The notes below the pieces were generated by a model. It searched no databases, was not told where the DNA came from, and saw only the letters and a list, made by a program, of their open reading frames with translations. From an uncultured Clostridium sp. (lineage in GTDB: Bacteria > Bacillota > Clostridia > TANB77 > CAG-508), in the NCBI GenBank assembly GCA_946499885.1, contig CAMMTN010000005.1, positions 1-64,000 of the forward strand: a DNA stretch of 64,000 nt, written 5' to 3'. A program made the position numbers and the translations under genes. How positions within the stretch are numbered: the first letter of the stretch is position 1; each line of letters starts with the position of its first letter. Positions 61,296 through 64,000 of this stretch are shown piece by piece.

Positions 61296-61469
61296 TTATT
61301 CATTTGGTTCTGGAGCTCCCATTGGGCAAACATTAGCACATGTTCCGCATCCAATACATACAGATTCATCTATCACATATCTTTCATCACCTTGAGAAAT
61401 ACATTGCATTGGGCAGGCACCAGCACAAGCGCCACAGCTTATACACTTATCATTTATTTTGTATGTCAT
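61296..61469 (-). CDS. Small 2[4Fe-4S] ferredoxin
   Basis: A 57-residue clostridial-type ferredoxin read directly from the minus strand: MTYKINDKCISCGACAGACP near the start and VCIGCGTCANVCP in the second half, i.e. two CxxCxxCxxxCP sites. It starts at ATG 61469 after a perfect AAGGAGGTGA. It is the last gene after ricT on this strand (14-base gap) and is convergent with the por operon, whose product reduces ferredoxin, so it is a plausible partner. Confidence 0.95.
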   Translation of the reverse strand: MTYKINDKCISCGACAGACPMQCISQGDERYVIDESVCIGCGTCANVCPMGAPEPNE

Positions 61470-61483
61470 GTAAATTCACCTCC

Positions 61484-62407
61484 TTAAAATATATCATCTT
61501 CTTCATTTTCCTTATCTTGTTTTTCTAAATCTTCTAGTTTTTGAAGTTCTGCCATATTTTCTTTCTCTTCTTCATCAATTATTTCTGTAGAAGCATTTTT
61601 TATTATTTTTAAATCGCTAGCATTATATTTTTTAAAATAATTTTCATTATTATCATCTTTTAATTTTACCTTAACAATTTCTTTTAAAGTTTCTATTGAA
61701 TCAACTATACCTTCTCCATCTTCAGTTTTTACAATAGCTCCTATTTTAGGTAGATGCTTTAATTTATCTTCATATACATCTTGTTCATATTTTAAACAAC
61801 ACATAAGTCTACCACAATTTCCAGAAATTTTAGAAGGATTTAATGACAGATTTTGTTCTTTTGCCATTTTTATAGAAACAGCATCAAAATTATTTAAAAA
61901 AGAACAACAACATAATTCTCTACCACATACGCCATTTCCACCAATTCTTCTAACTTCATCTCTAACACCTAGTTGTCTTAATTCAATTCTAGTTTTAAAA
62001 ATTGCAGCTAGCTCCTTTACTAATTCTCTAAAATCAATTCTACCATCAGCAGTAAAATAAAACAATAATTTTGTATTGTCAAAACTATATTCAACACCAA
62101 TTAGATGCATATTTAATTTTAGTTTATTTATTTTTTCTTCACATATTTTCAAAGCTTCTTGCTCTTTTTTCTTATTTTCTTCTTGATGTTTTATATCTTT
62201 ATAATTTGCGATACGGACAATTTTTCTTAATGGTGTATTAAACTGCATATCAGGTAAAATTTTTTTCTTAGTCACAACTTCACCTATTTCCTCACCTAAA
62301 GCTGTTTCTACAATAACTTTTGTTTTAATATTTATATGCAAATATCCTGGATCAAAGAAGTAAATTTTACCAGGTTTTCTAAATCTAACTCCTATTATTA
62401 CTTTCAT
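61484..62407 (-). CDS. ricT: PSP1-domain protein RicT (YaaT)
   Basis: A 307-residue protein with the PSP1 domain and the Cys-rich signature GGNGVCGRELCCCSFLNNFD and SGNCGRLMCCLKYE, the cluster-binding motifs of RicT. In Bacillus it forms the Ric (Y) complex with RicA and RicF that promotes RNase Y mRNA processing, and affects competence, sporulation and biofilm. The Glu/Asp-rich C-terminal tail is long. The gene overlaps holB by 23 bases, as in many Firmicutes (holB-ricT). Confidence 0.93.
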   Translation of the reverse strand: MKVIIGVRFRKPGKIYFFDPGYLHINIKTKVIVETALGEEIGEVVTKKKILPDMQFNTPLRKIVRIANYKDIKHQEENKKKEQEALKICEEKINKLKLNMHLIGVEYSFDNTKLLFYFTADGRIDFRELVKELAAIFKTRIELRQLGVRDEVRRIGGNGVCGRELCCCSFLNNFDAVSIKMAKEQNLSLNPSKISGNCGRLMCCLKYEQDVYEDKLKHLPKIGAIVKTEDGEGIVDSIETLKEIVKVKLKDDNNENYFKKYNASDLKIIKNASTEIIDEEEKENMAELQKLEDLEKQDKENEEDDIF

Positions 62408-63299
62408 GAAATTCCTCCCATATTTTTAGTAAAAAATTATCTATGCACATATCATAATTTGCATTTGAAGCTAATTTCTTCTTGGTATTTTCTACGATTT
62501 TTATTGAATTTATATATTTTTTTTCATTAGTTAATTTTAGTTTATTTATAAATACAATATTAAAATAATCAAGTAAATTAGAAATATTATCTTTAGATTT
62601 ATATAAAATTTCTGACTCATTCCATATATCAACAATATCTTTAGTAGAAAAGTTATTGATAATTGCATCTAAAGAACGATAGACTTGGGTATTATCTTTT
62701 AAATCTATTAAATTAGAAATGCTGCCATTACATATAGAAAGAAGAGTATTATTAACTTCAATACTATGTTCGTTAGCATAAGTAATTAATTCATCATCCG
62801 ATAATTTGTTAAATACAATTTTTGCACATCTAGATTTTATTGTGCTTAGTAATTTATTTTCATTTGACAAAACTAGAATAATGGTTGCATATTCTGGAGG
62901 TTCTTCAAGTGTCTTTAATAAGCAATTTTGAGCTTCAATAGTCATTAAATCACTATTATTTATTATATAAACTTTATGATTAGAAATAATAGGCTTTTGA
63001 GCAATTTCTTCTTGCAATAAGCGTATTTGATTTATCTTTATGTTTTTACCATCTTCACTGTCAATTAGCATAAAATCGGGATGATTTCCACTATTGAATT
63101 TTATGCAAGAAGAACAATTTTCACAAGCAACAATATCATTATCACATAAAATTATTTTTGAAAGTTCTTTAGCAAAAAGTTTTTTCCCTATTCCATCTGG
63201 ACCGATAAACATATAACTATGCACTAAACTTTTTGTCTTTATAGAATTATTTAACAAATCTTTTACATTTTCATTTCCAACAATATTACTAAAATTCAA
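62385..63299 (-). CDS. holB: DNA polymerase III delta' subunit
   Basis: A 304-residue clamp-loader subunit: FIGPDGIGKKLFAKELSKII (P-loop-like with Lys in place of Ser/Thr), zinc-binding Cys (ACENCSSCIKF), INNSDLMTIEAQNCLLKTLE and EEPPEYATIILVLSN. Delta' helps open the sliding clamp. It overlaps ricT and lies 20 bases after lepB on the same strand. Length and motifs are normal for Firmicutes, and the P-loop is probably not functional. Confidence 0.92.
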   Translation of the reverse strand: MNFSNIVGNENVKDLLNNSIKTKSLVHSYMFIGPDGIGKKLFAKELSKIILCDNDIVACENCSSCIKFNSGNHPDFMLIDSEDGKNIKINQIRLLQEEIAQKPIISNHKVYIINNSDLMTIEAQNCLLKTLEEPPEYATIILVLSNENKLLSTIKSRCAKIVFNKLSDDELITYANEHSIEVNNTLLSICNGSISNLIDLKDNTQVYRSLDAIINNFSTKDIVDIWNESEILYKSKDNISNLLDYFNIVFINKLKLTNEKKYINSIKIVENTKKKLASNANYDMCIDNFLLKIWEEFHESNNRS

Positions 63300-63318
63300 A
63301 ACTATTTTCTCCTAAGAA

Positions 63319-63966
63319 TTAATCAACTTTTCCAAATAAATTAAGAGGCCAAAATCTAATCAATACTTTTCCTTCAATTTTTTCTAATGGAATACAACCA
63401 AAAGCTCTACAATCTGTTGAATAATCTCTGTTATCTCCCATTGCAAATACACAATTTTCTGGAACAACTAAATCAGAAAAAGCATAATTTCCCATGGTTG
63501 TAGTTACATTCTCTTGTAAGTATGGCTCTTCCAATTCTTCACCATTTATATATACTTTTCCATTATAAATCTGTATATGATCACCAGGAAGTCCAATTAC
63601 TCTTTTTATATAACTTTCTTTCCCGATTTCTAAAACATGATATATAAAATTGCCAACTAAGCTAGTAGGTTCATTAGAATATTTTGCAATAACATCATTA
63701 CTATTAAAATCGCTTAGATTTATATACGAATCACTAGAAGGAGCTTCAAAAGTAATTATATCTCCACGTTCAGGCATTTTTTTTGTGGTTCTGACCCATC
63801 TGTTTAATATAAGACGTTGATTTTGTTTTAAAGTAGGGTACATTGAACTTTGTTTTACAATAGTTGGTGTTCCAATATAATATCTAATTAATAATGCCAA
63901 AATAAATGCTATTAAAATGCATATTATCCATTCTATGATATCCTTAGTTTTTTCGCTTATTTTCAT
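63319..63966 (-). CDS. lepB: Signal peptidase I
   Basis: A 215-residue type I signal peptidase: cytoplasmic start, one membrane helix (10-31), catalytic Ser in VKQSSMYPTL (about residue 39), box C RGDIITFEAP, catalytic Lys in SYIKRVIGLPGDHI and box E MGDNRDYSTDCRAFG. It removes signal peptides outside the membrane. The frame extends 12 bases upstream, but TTGGAGGTC directly before ATG 63966 sets the start. It probably heads the minus-strand operon lepB-holB-ricT-ferredoxin. Confidence 0.95.
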   Translation of the reverse strand: MKISEKTKDIIEWIICILIAFILALLIRYYIGTPTIVKQSSMYPTLKQNQRLILNRWVRTTKKMPERGDIITFEAPSSDSYINLSDFNSNDVIAKYSNEPTSLVGNFIYHVLEIGKESYIKRVIGLPGDHIQIYNGKVYINGEELEEPYLQENVTTTMGNYAFSDLVVPENCVFAMGDNRDYSTDCRAFGCIPLEKIEGKVLIRFWPLNLFGKVD

Positions 63967-64000
63967 TTTGACCTCCAAAGTATATAAAAAATATCGTATT

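Overview
This window is chromosomal DNA of a very AT-rich (roughly 28% GC by eye), gram-positive anaerobe, most likely an uncultured intestinal member of the Clostridia. The reasons are strong AAGGAGG-type ribosome binding sites, frequent TTG/GTG starts, a class III (oxygen-sensitive) ribonucleotide reductase, desulfoferrodoxin, a four-subunit 2-oxoacid:ferredoxin oxidoreductase, a Spo0E-like phosphatase, and a choloylglycine hydrolase-family enzyme typical of gut bacteria.

Layout. 1-2960: right end of an integrative element (small hypotheticals, excisionase-like protein, tyrosine integrase) abutting tRNA-Arg(TCT), followed by two truncated copies of the tRNA 5' half. 3111-10860: envelope genes (CmpB-like and GDT1-like membrane proteins, a GldA/F/G-like ABC system, YkvI-like permease, beta-propeller protein, CvpA). 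11131-15134: LCP protein, D,D-carboxypeptidase, ComEA, desulfoferrodoxin. 15514-18606: tRNA-fMet, a MATE transporter fused to a cytidylate-kinase-like domain, Crp-family regulator. 18875-21551: nrdD-nrdG. 21937-25400: a degenerate YgjP-like protein, cysteine synthase, GH25-LysM lysozyme, rpsU. 25533-29403: M16 peptidase pair enclosing a membrane protein. 29942-44049: a compact type IV secretion-like locus (three pilins, PrgI/VirB3, a VirB4-N-like protein, VirB4 ATPase, VirB6, two VirB8-like proteins, a lysozyme/NlpC VirB1, and a separately promoted soluble protein) without relaxase or coupling protein in view. 44104-52026: second D,D-carboxypeptidase, a broken CYTH gene, tRNA-Cys and tRNA-Gly, a YabE-like hydrolase, exonuclease III, a two-component system. 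52059-56556: NUDIX, RsiV-like protein, comM, dprA, yraN. 56605-61254: choloylglycine hydrolase and the porGDAB-type operon. 61296-63966 (minus strand): signal peptidase I, holB, ricT and a small ferredoxin.

The most unusual observation is translational. Two conserved genes, comM (two sites) and a NUDIX hydrolase (one site), are full length only if the ribosome moves +1 at the sequence NNN-C-GGA, where the zero-frame codon is CGG. Reading every annotated gene by eye, I found no other in-frame CGG codon in the window. All three CGG codons therefore sit exactly at +1 shift sites, and in all three the shifted frame restores a conserved glycine (GGA) in a catalytic motif region. This suggests that CGG is unassigned and serves as a +1 recoding signal, or is read as a CGGA quadruplet; a systematic read or assembly artefact is the main alternative.

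Intergenic DNA is rich in long palindromes: three elements sharing a GGGGACG core, a MITE-like element with 15-bp terminal inverted repeats between comM and dprA, two tandem palindromes between por genes, and several terminators whose 3' arm also carries the ribosome binding site of the next gene.
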